Made by a program: the position numbers and the translations under genes. Below, piece by piece: positions 1 through 6,879 of a stretch of 8,864 nt of DNA (positions are counted from its first letter, which is position 1; each line of letters begins with the position of its first letter). The stretch spans positions 1 through 8,864 of the forward strand of contig JAHEGL010000174.1 in NCBI GenBank assembly GCA_024645145.1, read 5' to 3'. The notes under the pieces were generated by a model. The model searched no databases. It saw only the letters and a program-made list of their open reading frames with translations, and was not told where the DNA came from. The DNA comes from Planktotalea sp. (GTDB lineage: Bacteria; Pseudomonadota; Alphaproteobacteria; Rhodobacterales; Rhodobacteraceae).

Positions 1-1206
1 TTGATCGACGAAAACCGCGATATACATGAGCGCGAATGCTTCAACTTGAACCCTGCCACCAATGTGATGAACCCCCGCGCCGAAGCGATGCTGGCATCTG
101 GTCTCGGCTCTCGTCCCTCGCTCGGCTACCCCGGTGACAAATACGAAATGGGGCTGGAGGCGATAGAGGAAATCGAAGTCATTGCAGCAGAGCTTTGCGC
201 GCAGGTCTTTGATGCCAAATATGCTGAAATACGCGTGCCCTCTGGCGCGATTGCCAATCTCTACGGCTTTATGGCGACCTGCAAAGCGGGTGACACGATC
301 ATTGCGCCGCCAGCCTCAATCGGGGGTCATGTGACACATCATTTGGATGGCTGTGCGGGACTGTTTGGCCTGAAAACCGTCCCTGCCCCTGTGAATGCCG
401 ATGGCTACACGCTTGATGTTGATGGGCTGCGCGCTTTGGCGCATGAGGTGAACCCAAAGCTCATCACGGTTGGAAGTTCGCTTAATCTACAAGAACACCC
501 CGTCGCAGAGGTCCGCGCAATCACGGATGAGGTGGGCGCAAAGGTGCTTTTTGATGCGGCACATCAGTGCGGGATCATTGCAGGCAAATCCTGGAAAAAC
601 CCGCTAAATGAGGGTGCGCATCTGATGACTATGAGCACCTATAAAAGCCTTGGTGGCCCCGCATCCGGCTTGATTGTCAGCAACGATGCTGAGTTGATGC
701 AGCGTATAGATGCCATCGCTTTCCCTGGTATGACCGCGAACTTTGATGCGGCGAAATCAGCGGCATTGGCAGTGACAATGCTAGATTGGCTGGATCACGG
801 AGCCGCCTACAGCACGCAGATGATTGCCACAGCACAAGCCCTTGCAAGCGCCCTTGCAACGCAAGGACTGCCAGTTTTCAAGACCACGCAGGGCCACACC
901 CAATCACATCAATTCGCAATAGAGGCCGCAAATTTTGGTGGTGGTCAGGCCGCTTCTAAAACACTGCGAAAAGCCGGATTTCTGGCATGCGGCATTGGTC
1001 TGCCCATCGACGATGTCGCCGGTGACATGAATGGGTTGCGCATAGGCACACCCGAATTGGTGCGCTGGGGGGTGACATCTGAACATGCGGATCAACTTGC
1101 TGCTTTGATTGCCAAGGCCTTGCGCGTCAAAGCCCCGCAAGACATGGCACAAGAGGTGCGGGAACTACGCGAAAGTTTTGATACGCTGCACTATATAACG
1201 CTGTAA
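1..1206 (+). CDS. SHMT-fold PLP-dependent enzyme (serine hydroxymethyltransferase-like), 5'-truncated
   Basis: This is a fold-type I PLP enzyme of the serine hydroxymethyltransferase superfamily; 401 residues are visible. Numbered from the first codon, it shows GYPGDKY (42-48), the cofactor loop SGAIAN (81-86), GGH (108-110), the ring-binding D185 with H188 (DAAH), the Schiff-base lysine K215 in MSTYKSLGGP, and the carboxylate-binding R347 in GLRIGTP. In true SHMT the segment before GYPG supplies a Tyr, the catalytic Glu (E57 in E. coli) and, after it, Tyr65. Here those positions hold P39, L41 and E49. The His before the PLP lysine is Tyr214. The PLP and amino-acid sites thus look intact while the folate/hydroxymethyl chemistry does not. 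I infer a divergent subfamily acting on an amino acid of unknown identity, perhaps as an aldolase or racemase. The opening TTG sits on the window edge. SHMTs have about 20 more residues here, so the true start is probably upstream. Confidence 0.8.
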   Translation: MIDENRDIHERECFNLNPATNVMNPRAEAMLASGLGSRPSLGYPGDKYEMGLEAIEEIEVIAAELCAQVFDAKYAEIRVPSGAIANLYGFMATCKAGDTIIAPPASIGGHVTHHLDGCAGLFGLKTVPAPVNADGYTLDVDGLRALAHEVNPKLITVGSSLNLQEHPVAEVRAITDEVGAKVLFDAAHQCGIIAGKSWKNPLNEGAHLMTMSTYKSLGGPASGLIVSNDAELMQRIDAIAFPGMTANFDAAKSAALAVTMLDWLDHGAAYSTQMIATAQALASALATQGLPVFKTTQGHTQSHQFAIEAANFGGGQAASKTLRKAGFLACGIGLPIDDVAGDMNGLRIGTPELVRWGVTSEHADQLAALIAKALRVKAPQDMAQEVRELRESFDTLHYITL

Positions 1207-1264
1207 TTCGCGTCTTTACTCAAGCAGCGCTTGCGCCCTTCGCGCGGCGTGGTACTCCATCGTT

Positions 1265-2077
1265 ATGAGAACACTTTTTCTAGGCGATGTGATGGGCCGC
1301 GCCGGGCGCCGCGCTATCACGGAACAGCTCCCCAAATTGCGCGAAGACTTGCGCGCTGATTTCGTTGTTGTGAACGGTGAGAATGCTTCCAACGGCATGG
1401 GGCTTAACGGCGAACACGCTAATGATATTTTTACCGCTGGAGCGGATTGCGTCACCCTTGGCGATCACGCCTTTGATCAGCGCGACATGATGCAACATAT
1501 CGAAAAAGATCAACGCATCTTGCGGCCTTTGAACTTTGCCAAGACCGCGCCGGGCCGCGGTCATAAGCTGTTCAAAGCGCGTGGCGGTCAAAAGGTACTG
1601 GTGCTTCAGGTGCTTGGCCAAGTCTTTATGAAACGCGCCTTTGATGATCCGTTTTCTGCGGTTGATTCCGTGCTGCGCGCGCATCCTTTGGGCGGATTGG
1701 CACAAATGATCTTGGTGGATGTTCACTGTGAAGCGACATCCGAAAAGATGGGCATGGGACACTACTGCGATGGTCGTGCGACAATCGTTGTGGGCACACA
1801 CACCCATGTCCCAACCGCAGATGCACAAATTTTTCCGGGTGGTACGGCCTTTCAAAGCGATGCGGGAATGTGCGGCGATTACAACTCTGTGATTGGCATG
1901 GAGAAAGAAGAACCCATGCGCCGCTTTGTGACAGGTATGAGCAAGTCGCGCTTCACCCCTGCCAATGGCGAAGCAACGTTGTCAGGGCTTTTTGTGGTCA
2001 GCGATGATCGCACGGGTAAAGCCACATCTGTGCAAATGATCCGCCACGGTGGGCGCTTAGAGCAAAGCGGCCAGTGA
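1265..2077 (+). CDS. ymdB: YmdB-family (TIGR00282) metallophosphoesterase / putative 2',3'-cyclic phosphodiesterase
   Basis: The 270-residue length is typical of the YmdB family, cytosolic calcineurin-like binuclear metal phosphodiesterases. B. subtilis YmdB hydrolyses 2',3'-cyclic nucleotides and affects biofilm and motility; the role in alphaproteobacteria is not settled. Family motifs run in order: GDVMGRAGR with D8, NGENASNG with E39/N40, GDHAFD with D67/H68, VDVHCEATSEK with H154, and GTHTHVPTAD with H179/H181. At the position where the family normally has a metal-bridging Asn (GNH, N67 in B. subtilis) this protein has Asp67, a conservative change that may alter metal affinity. The ATG gives the conserved N-terminus MRTLFLGD, although no clear Shine-Dalgarno sequence precedes it. 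The stop codon overlaps the next gene's GTG start (GTGA), so translation is probably coupled to the downstream transporter genes. Confidence 0.92.
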   Translation: MRTLFLGDVMGRAGRRAITEQLPKLREDLRADFVVVNGENASNGMGLNGEHANDIFTAGADCVTLGDHAFDQRDMMQHIEKDQRILRPLNFAKTAPGRGHKLFKARGGQKVLVLQVLGQVFMKRAFDDPFSAVDSVLRAHPLGGLAQMILVDVHCEATSEKMGMGHYCDGRATIVVGTHTHVPTADAQIFPGGTAFQSDAGMCGDYNSVIGMEKEEPMRRFVTGMSKSRFTPANGEATLSGLFVVSDDRTGKATSVQMIRHGGRLEQSGQ

Positions 2078-2982
2078 GACAAAACGCGCCTCTGTTTGGT
2101 ATCTTGTTGCTGTTGGGCGCAGGCTGGGGCGTGACGATGCCGCTCACCAAAATCACAGTCGGCGCGGGGTATAAGCATTTTGGTCTGATCTTCTGGCAAT
2201 TCGTAGTCGGCGCAGTCTTGATGGGTGGTATTCTTTTGCTGCGCGGCAAGCTTTCGCGACCAAACGGCCCGCAGCTTCGCTTTGCCTGCTTGATTGCGCT
2301 GATCGGTACACTCCTCCCTAATTCCGCCAGCTATCAAGCGGCGGTGCACCTTCCTAGTGGCGTCATATCGATCCTTTTGTCACTTATTCCTATGCTGGCC
2401 TTTCCGGTCGCGCTAGTTCTGGGCAATGACGGTTTTTCGACACGCAAGCTCATCGGTCTCACACTTGGATTTGCAGCGGTCGCGCTGATCACAATCAATG
2501 GATCAAGCTTTGCAGGCGATATTTCGCTGTGGTGGATTGTAATCGCACTTATCGCGCCAAGCTTTTATGCGATTGAAGGCAATGTTGTCGCCAAATGGGG
2601 CACATATGGGTTTGATCCGGTTGAAACCTTGTTCTGGTCCTCTGCTGTTGGCATCTTGCCAGCATTCGCACTCGCTTATGGGTCAGGGCAATTCATTCCC
2701 GTGCCAACACATTGGGGCACACCGGAATATGCTTTCATGATTATTTCGGTGGCCCATGCGATTGTGTATGCAGGCTACGTTTGGTTGGTTGCGCGTGCAG
2801 GACCCGTATTTGCCGCGCAAGTCAGCTATTTGGTGACGATTTTTGGCATCGCCTGGGCGATTATTTTGCTGAGCGAAAGCTATGCAGGCGGCATCTGGCT
2901 CGCGCTTGTTCTTATGATGTGCGGTTTATTCTTGGTACAACCGCGACATAGCGATGAAGAGCCTGAAAAGGTTAATGCATGA
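2074..2982 (+). CDS. EamA/DMT-superfamily inner-membrane transporter
   Basis: This is a 302-residue, very hydrophobic protein with about ten predicted membrane segments in two tandem EamA repeats, roughly residues 8-142 and 152-288. That is the normal layout of drug/metabolite transporters such as RhaT- or YdcZ-like exporters. The first helix carries a family-like GAGWGVTMPLTK stretch, and the second repeat ends with a short charged cytoplasmic tail (HSDEEPEK). The start is GTG inside the stop of the upstream ymdB (GTGA at 2074-2077), and the stop overlaps the next start (ATGA at 2979-2982), placing it mid-operon. No strong Shine-Dalgarno precedes the GTG, consistent with coupling. The substrate cannot be read from the sequence. 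Export of an amino acid or small metabolite is usual in this superfamily but is only inference here. Confidence 0.88.
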   Translation: MRQNAPLFGILLLLGAGWGVTMPLTKITVGAGYKHFGLIFWQFVVGAVLMGGILLLRGKLSRPNGPQLRFACLIALIGTLLPNSASYQAAVHLPSGVISILLSLIPMLAFPVALVLGNDGFSTRKLIGLTLGFAAVALITINGSSFAGDISLWWIVIALIAPSFYAIEGNVVAKWGTYGFDPVETLFWSSAVGILPAFALAYGSGQFIPVPTHWGTPEYAFMIISVAHAIVYAGYVWLVARAGPVFAAQVSYLVTIFGIAWAIILLSESYAGGIWLALVLMMCGLFLVQPRHSDEEPEKVNA

Positions 2983-4757
2983 CATTTTTCGAGCTGACAG
3001 AGACGCAATCTGCAATCGCAGCATTACTAACAGTGTTGGGTATGTTCATCTTGTTCGTGCGCGAAAGCTATCCGACGGAAGTTGTCGCAATCGCGGGCGT
3101 TGCGTTTTTGTTAATTCTTGGCGTTCTACCATACGAAAACGCACTGAGCGTTCTGTCTAACCCCGCCCCTTGGACCATCGCTGCCATGTTTATCGTGATG
3201 GGTGCCTTGGTGCGTACAGGCGCGTTGGAAGCTTTTACCAAGCTTGCGGACAAGCAAGCCAAAACGCGGCCGAAATTGGCGATTGCGATGCTTTTGGCAT
3301 TTGTCATCATCGCGTCCGCGTTTGTGTCCAACACGCCAGTCGTCGTCGTGATGATTCCCGTCTTCGTTCAGCTTGCTCGAACACTTGACACCAAGGCGTC
3401 TAAGCTTTTGATCCCTTTGAGTTACGCCGCAATATTAGGCGGGACATTAACGTTGATTGGGACCTCCACAAACCTGTTAGTAGACGGTGTTGCACGCGCC
3501 AATGGTATGGATGCGTTTACGATTTTTGAAGTCACGCCCTTGGGCATTGTGCTTGTCGCTTGGGGGATGCTCTATCTGCGCTATATCGGGCCATATCTTC
3601 TGCCAGAGCGCGACAGTATGGCCAGCCTTTTGAGCGACAAAAGCCAAATGAAGTTCTTTGCAGAAGCGGTCATCCCGCCAGAAAGCAACCTTATTGGCCG
3701 CGAAGTTATGGGCGTTCAGCTGTTTAAGCGCGAAGGCGTGCGCTTGATCGACGTCGTGCGCGGTGATCTGTCTTTGCGGCGCAATTTAAAAGAGGTCACG
3801 CTGCAAGTGGGTGACCGTATCGTTCTGCGCAGCCGCATTTCTGAACTGTTAAGCTTGCAAGCCACGAAAGAGCTGAAACGGATCGATCAGGTTTCTGCAG
3901 TGGAAACCCATACCGTTGAAGTTTTGATTACACCCGGCTGCAAAATGGTGGGTCGCACACTGGGCGCGCTGCGCTTGCGGCGTCGATTTGGTGTCTACCC
4001 TCTAGCGGTGCATCGTCGGAACCGAAATATCAGCGGGCAACTTGATGCAGTGCAGGTGCGCATTGGCGATACGCTGCTGCTTGAAGGTGCGCCCGCAGAT
4101 ATTCAACGACTCGCGGCTGAAATGGATTTGGTGGATGTTGCCAGCCCGTCCGAGCGCGCCTATCGCCGCTCGCACGCGCCCATCGCACTGCTCGCGATCA
4201 TCGGTCTTGTGGCACTTGCAGGATTTGGCATTGCGCCGATCTTTTACCTTGCAATTATCGCCGTCGCGCTTGTTTTGATTGCCCGCTGCATTGACGCAGA
4301 TGAGGCCTTTTCCTTTGTAGACGGGCGCTTGTTGACGCTTATTTTTGCGATGCTGGCTATCGGTGCGGCGCTAGAGAGTTCTGGCGCGGTTAAGCTCATC
4401 GCTCAAAACATCGCGCCCTATCTTGGCACATTGCCGCCCTTCTTGTTGGTTTGGGCGATCTATTTGCTCACGTCTGTGCTGACAGAACTGGTGTCCAACA
4501 ACGCCGTTGCGGTTGTCGTAACGCCAATCGCAGTTGGATTGGCAGACGCGCTTGGTATCGACGCGCGCCCCTTGGTTGTAGCCGTGATGGTCGCCGCCTC
4601 TGCGAGCTTTGCGACGCCAATCGGCTATCAAACCAATATGTTGGTCTATGGCCCTGGCGGATATAAGTTCACTGATTTTATGAAAGTCGGGATCCCGCTG
4701 AACCTGAGCATCGGACTTTTGGCATCGGCTTTGATCCCCTTTATATGGCCATTGTAG
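2979..4757 (+). CDS. SLC13-family permease with two RCK_C (TrkA-C) domains
   Basis: This 592-residue protein is a divalent-anion:Na+ symporter (DASS/SLC13)-like permease, a class that moves dicarboxylates, sulfate and similar anions. An N-terminal membrane half (about 1-205) carries SNTPVVV at 117-123 and GTLTLIGTSTN ending at 165. A cytoplasmic insert holds two consecutive RCK_C domains (about 223-303 and 308-386), each with the usual 'G..L......G' and 'GD.+.L' pattern (QVGDRIVLR, RIGDTLLLEG). The C-terminal membrane half (about 398-592) repeats the signature as TELVSNNAV (503-510) and ATPIGYQTN (545-553) followed by YGPGGY. The paired SNT/SNN and GT.TN/GYQTN motifs mark the two inverted repeats. 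RCK_C domains usually bind a small ligand and gate transport. The start is supported by AAAAGG at 2966-2971, seven bases upstream, within the ATGA overlap. The substrate is unknown; sulfate or a dicarboxylate is possible. Confidence 0.9.
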   Translation: MTFFELTETQSAIAALLTVLGMFILFVRESYPTEVVAIAGVAFLLILGVLPYENALSVLSNPAPWTIAAMFIVMGALVRTGALEAFTKLADKQAKTRPKLAIAMLLAFVIIASAFVSNTPVVVVMIPVFVQLARTLDTKASKLLIPLSYAAILGGTLTLIGTSTNLLVDGVARANGMDAFTIFEVTPLGIVLVAWGMLYLRYIGPYLLPERDSMASLLSDKSQMKFFAEAVIPPESNLIGREVMGVQLFKREGVRLIDVVRGDLSLRRNLKEVTLQVGDRIVLRSRISELLSLQATKELKRIDQVSAVETHTVEVLITPGCKMVGRTLGALRLRRRFGVYPLAVHRRNRNISGQLDAVQVRIGDTLLLEGAPADIQRLAAEMDLVDVASPSERAYRRSHAPIALLAIIGLVALAGFGIAPIFYLAIIAVALVLIARCIDADEAFSFVDGRLLTLIFAMLAIGAALESSGAVKLIAQNIAPYLGTLPPFLLVWAIYLLTSVLTELVSNNAVAVVVTPIAVGLADALGIDARPLVVAVMVAASASFATPIGYQTNMLVYGPGGYKFTDFMKVGIPLNLSIGLLASALIPFIWPL

Positions 4758-4782
4758 CTATTTGAGAGCGGCCCTTCGGGGG

Positions 4783-4808
4783 GGAGTTCATTTGGAAAAA
4801 TGAATTCC
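4783..4808. terminator. Stem-loop between convergent genes, candidate terminator without a U-tract
   Basis: An 11-base-pair stem (4783-4793 with 4798-4808, one G-U pair at 4786/4805) closes a GGAA tetraloop. It lies between the stop of the SLC13 gene and the stop of the cyclo-ligase gene, and its right arm reaches the first base of the cyclo-ligase stop triplet. A short CCC-TTCG-GGG hairpin-like motif sits just to the left at 4772-4781. Neither side has a run of T of the kind expected for a strong intrinsic terminator, so its role as a bidirectional terminator or 3'-end stabiliser is inferred from position. Confidence 0.45.
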
Positions 4809-5368
4809 TAGCCTGGCGTTATGATACCTACTTCAGTCACGATAAGATCGAGCGGTTGATCAGTGGGTTCGAGTGGGAGTGTGGCTTGTTCTTGCCCGGC
4901 GAACGCAAAGCCGATGGCAAGTGTTGCACGGCGCGCGCGCAAACGCTCTAGCGTGCGATCATAAAAGCCGCCACCATAGCCAAGTCTGCCACCTTTGCGA
5001 TCAAATGCGACAAGCGGCACAATCAGAATTTCAGGTTCGACCCAGTCACCACTTTGCGGGATCTGCGCGCCAAACGCACCTTCGATCATAGCGCATTCGG
5101 GGCTCCATTCCCGAAAGTCGAGCGGCGTGGACGCCGCTTTGATCACGGGCATTCCAACCGGGCCGTATGCCGCGGCTTCGGCGAGCGCTGGCAATGGGTT
5201 TATCTCTGTGCGCATGGGCGCGTAGCCCGCAATTGGTACGCCGCGATAGCCTGCAAGGACTTCGCTGAGGTAGCTTGATTGCGCGCCGTGTGAACCATCA
5301 AATGCTTCTTTGCGTGCGAGAAAGGCTGCTTTGCGCGCGGCGGTTTTGATGGCTGTGAGATCCATCAT
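4808..5368 (-). CDS. ygfA: 5-formyltetrahydrofolate cyclo-ligase (5,10-methenyltetrahydrofolate synthetase)
   Basis: This cytosolic enzyme uses ATP to convert 5-formyl-THF into 5,10-methenyl-THF, returning a storage or inhibitory folate to the one-carbon pool. At 186 residues it has the normal family length. Visible signatures are a basic N-terminal helix (KTAARKAAFLARK), YAPMRTEINPLP (49-60, with the family Glu at 55), and the nucleotide-binding block DRKGGRLGYGGGFYDR (123-138), the hallmark of the family. The C-terminal part (LDLIVTEVGI) also fits. The start ATG lies inside the mgtE stop (ATGA at 5365-5368). A second ATG follows immediately (5365) and would also overlap the stop, so the exact start is uncertain by one codon. 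It is the second gene of an mgtE-led pair. The name fau is also used. Confidence 0.95.
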   Translation of the reverse strand: MMDLTAIKTAARKAAFLARKEAFDGSHGAQSSYLSEVLAGYRGVPIAGYAPMRTEINPLPALAEAAAYGPVGMPVIKAASTPLDFREWSPECAMIEGAFGAQIPQSGDWVEPEILIVPLVAFDRKGGRLGYGGGFYDRTLERLRARRATLAIGFAFAGQEQATLPLEPTDQPLDLIVTEVGIITPG

Positions 5369-6756
5369 AATAGCACCATTGCTGCGAGACCCAAGAAGGC
5401 GAAAAAGCCAACGACGTCTGTGACCGTTGTAACGAACGCACCAGAGGCAAGCGCGGGGTCAACGCCAAATTTTTCAAGCAGCACTGGAATAGATGTTCCT
5501 GCAAGACCTGCGACAACCATGTTGATCACCATCGCGGCTGCGATCACATATCCAAGCGCCGGCGAGCCGAACCAGACAAGCCCGACGAGGCCCATGATCA
5601 CCGCAAAGACGACGCCATTGATCAACCCTACAAGGACTTCGCGCCGGATGACGCGCCACATGTTCGAGCCCGTCAAGTCTTTGGTGGCGATTGCACGCAC
5701 AGCCACTGTGAGCGATTGTGTGCCTGCATTGCCCCCCATAGAAGCAACGATGGGCATTAAGACCGCGAGCGCCACGATCTGGGTGATTGCTGCTTCGAAT
5801 TGCGCAATCACGAGGCTAGCGGCAATCGCGGTGACGAGATTGACCGCAAGCCAAGGCAGGCGTTGCTTGGTCGTGTTGATCACACGATCCGAGAGCGAGC
5901 CTTCGCCGACACCCGCAAGGCGCAAAATGTCTTCTTCGTGCTCTTCATCCAGAACGATCATCGCATCATCAATGGTGATCACACCAACAAGACGTTCATC
6001 ATCATCCACAACCGGCGCGGAAATCAGGTGGTATTGATTGAATGCATAGGCGACGTCGCCTTCATTTTGCATTGCGGGAATGACCTGAAAAACGGTCTCT
6101 GTGATCTCCCACAAAAGAACATCGCGCTTGGACCCCATGAGCTTGCCAAGCGTGACATTGCCAACAGGTTTGAACCGCGGATCCACAAGAGTGACGTGAT
6201 AAAATTGTTCCGGTAAAGTCTCTTGTTCGCGCAAATAATCAATGGCTTGGCCAACGGTCCAATGCTCGGGGGCCATAACGACCTTGCGCTGCATCAAACG
6301 GCCCGCAGAGTTCTCCGGATAGGTCAAAGACTGCTCTACTGCGACGCGATCGCTGTCTTCCAAGACATCAAGAATGATATCTTGCTGCGAGACATTCATG
6401 TCTTCGATCAGATCAACGACATCATCGCTTTCCAGATCTCGCACCGCCTCTGCAAGGACCTCCGGGCGCAAGAATGCGATAACCTCATCGCGAATGCTCT
6501 CGTCGAGTTCGGACAGAATTTCACCGTCAAACTCTCGGTCATAGAGATGAATGAGCTTGCGGCGCTCGCCTACGCTAATTTGCTCAAGCAAATCCGCGAT
6601 ATCGGCAGGGTGCATCGGATCCATCAACACGCTGAGCGATGCTTGATCGCCCCGCTCAACCGCATCTAAAACAGCGGCAACATCCGAACGCTCGAGCTGA
6701 TAACTGCCCTCTGATGCTTCGCTTCGTGGTTCCTGTGTCAGATTGGTATCGTTCAT
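5365..6756 (-). CDS. mgtE: MgtE magnesium transporter
   Basis: This is an inner-membrane Mg2+ channel/transporter of the MgtE (SLC41) family, 463 residues from the chosen ATG. Domains in order are the helical N domain (about 25-145, with an acidic cluster and SAGRLM at its end), two CBS domains (about 150-215 and 215-275) that sense intracellular Mg2+, a connecting plug helix (about 276-300), and five membrane helices (about 300-463). The signature PIVASMGGNAGTQ is at 335-347, and TDVVGFF at 446-452 carries the pore Asp that coordinates Mg2+ in Thermus MgtE. An in-frame ATG at 6792 would add 12 residues. I prefer 6756 because AAAGG (6768-6764 read on the - strand) lies seven bases before it. 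The gene overlaps the cyclo-ligase by four bases. No Mg2+ riboswitch can be recognised in the short leader. Confidence 0.95.
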   Translation of the reverse strand: MNDTNLTQEPRSEASEGSYQLERSDVAAVLDAVERGDQASLSVLMDPMHPADIADLLEQISVGERRKLIHLYDREFDGEILSELDESIRDEVIAFLRPEVLAEAVRDLESDDVVDLIEDMNVSQQDIILDVLEDSDRVAVEQSLTYPENSAGRLMQRKVVMAPEHWTVGQAIDYLREQETLPEQFYHVTLVDPRFKPVGNVTLGKLMGSKRDVLLWEITETVFQVIPAMQNEGDVAYAFNQYHLISAPVVDDDERLVGVITIDDAMIVLDEEHEEDILRLAGVGEGSLSDRVINTTKQRLPWLAVNLVTAIAASLVIAQFEAAITQIVALAVLMPIVASMGGNAGTQSLTVAVRAIATKDLTGSNMWRVIRREVLVGLINGVVFAVIMGLVGLVWFGSPALGYVIAAAMVINMVVAGLAGTSIPVLLEKFGVDPALASGAFVTTVTDVVGFFAFLGLAAMVLL

Positions 6757-6879
6757 GTTGGGACCTTTCTGAGCATCGCGGCGTCGTTGCAAGCAAGCTT
6801 AAGCAAATGCAGAAGGAAGCAACAGTGAGTCGTGTAAAAATCCTGTCATGCGATGGCAAACTTCTGCTACCAAGGCGGC
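6757..6879. promoter_or_regulatory. Divergent intergenic region between mgtE and guaD
   Basis: These 123 bases separate two divergent start codons and so must hold promoters for both directions unless one transcript starts further away. The middle is A/T-rich and contains two overlapping small palindromes, AAGCTT and GCTTAAGC, around 6795-6803. I could not assign convincing -35/-10 pairs on either strand. There is no obvious operator dyad longer than eight bases and no riboswitch-like structure. Confidence 0.35.
6764..6768 (-). promoter_or_regulatory. Shine-Dalgarno site of mgtE
   Basis: AAAGG on the - strand lies seven bases upstream of the ATG at 6756. It falls inside the longer in-frame reading frame that begins at 6792, so it argues for the shorter MgtE starting MNDTN. 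Confidence 0.6.

Noticed and set aside
1280..2349. Long open frames on the - strand opposite ymdB and the EamA gene (1280-1855 and 1879-2349)
   Set aside because: They lie fully antisense to strongly recognised genes, show no family motif and have low-complexity, basic composition typical of shadow frames.
1..5368. Folate link between the SHMT-like enzyme and the cyclo-ligase (SHMT makes 5-formyl-THF)
   Set aside because: The genes are on opposite strands, about 3.6 kb apart, and the SHMT-like protein lacks folate-chemistry residues, so proximity is probably coincidental.
4757..5400. 6S RNA next to the cyclo-ligase gene, as seen in many proteobacteria
   Set aside because: The flanking spaces are only about 50 bases on one side and a 4-base overlap on the other, so no room exists for a 6S RNA of about 160 to 200 bases.
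5420..6669. Open frames on the + strand opposite mgtE (5420-6037, 5800-6216, 6223-6669)
   Set aside because: mgtE is well supported on the other strand, and these frames look like unrelated basic peptides without homology signals.
6757..6792. MgtE start at 6792
   Set aside because: The additional residues MQRRRDAQKGPN have no family support, and the Shine-Dalgarno AAAGG lies inside this extension, in place for the ATG at 6756.
6793..6805. Small palindromes AAGCTT and GCTTAAGC as an operator
   Set aside because: They are eight bases or shorter and overlap each other. With no spaced half-sites they are within chance expectation for an A/T-rich intergenic stretch.
6853..6879. guaD start at 6853
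   Set aside because: There is no ribosome binding site before it and its extra residues do not fit the GuaD N-terminus. The ATG at 6880 has AAGGCGG upstream.
6757..6879. Mg2+ riboswitch (M-box) in the mgtE leader
   Set aside because: The region is only about 120 bases and shared with the divergent guaD. No M-box-like structure or conserved block was recognisable by eye.
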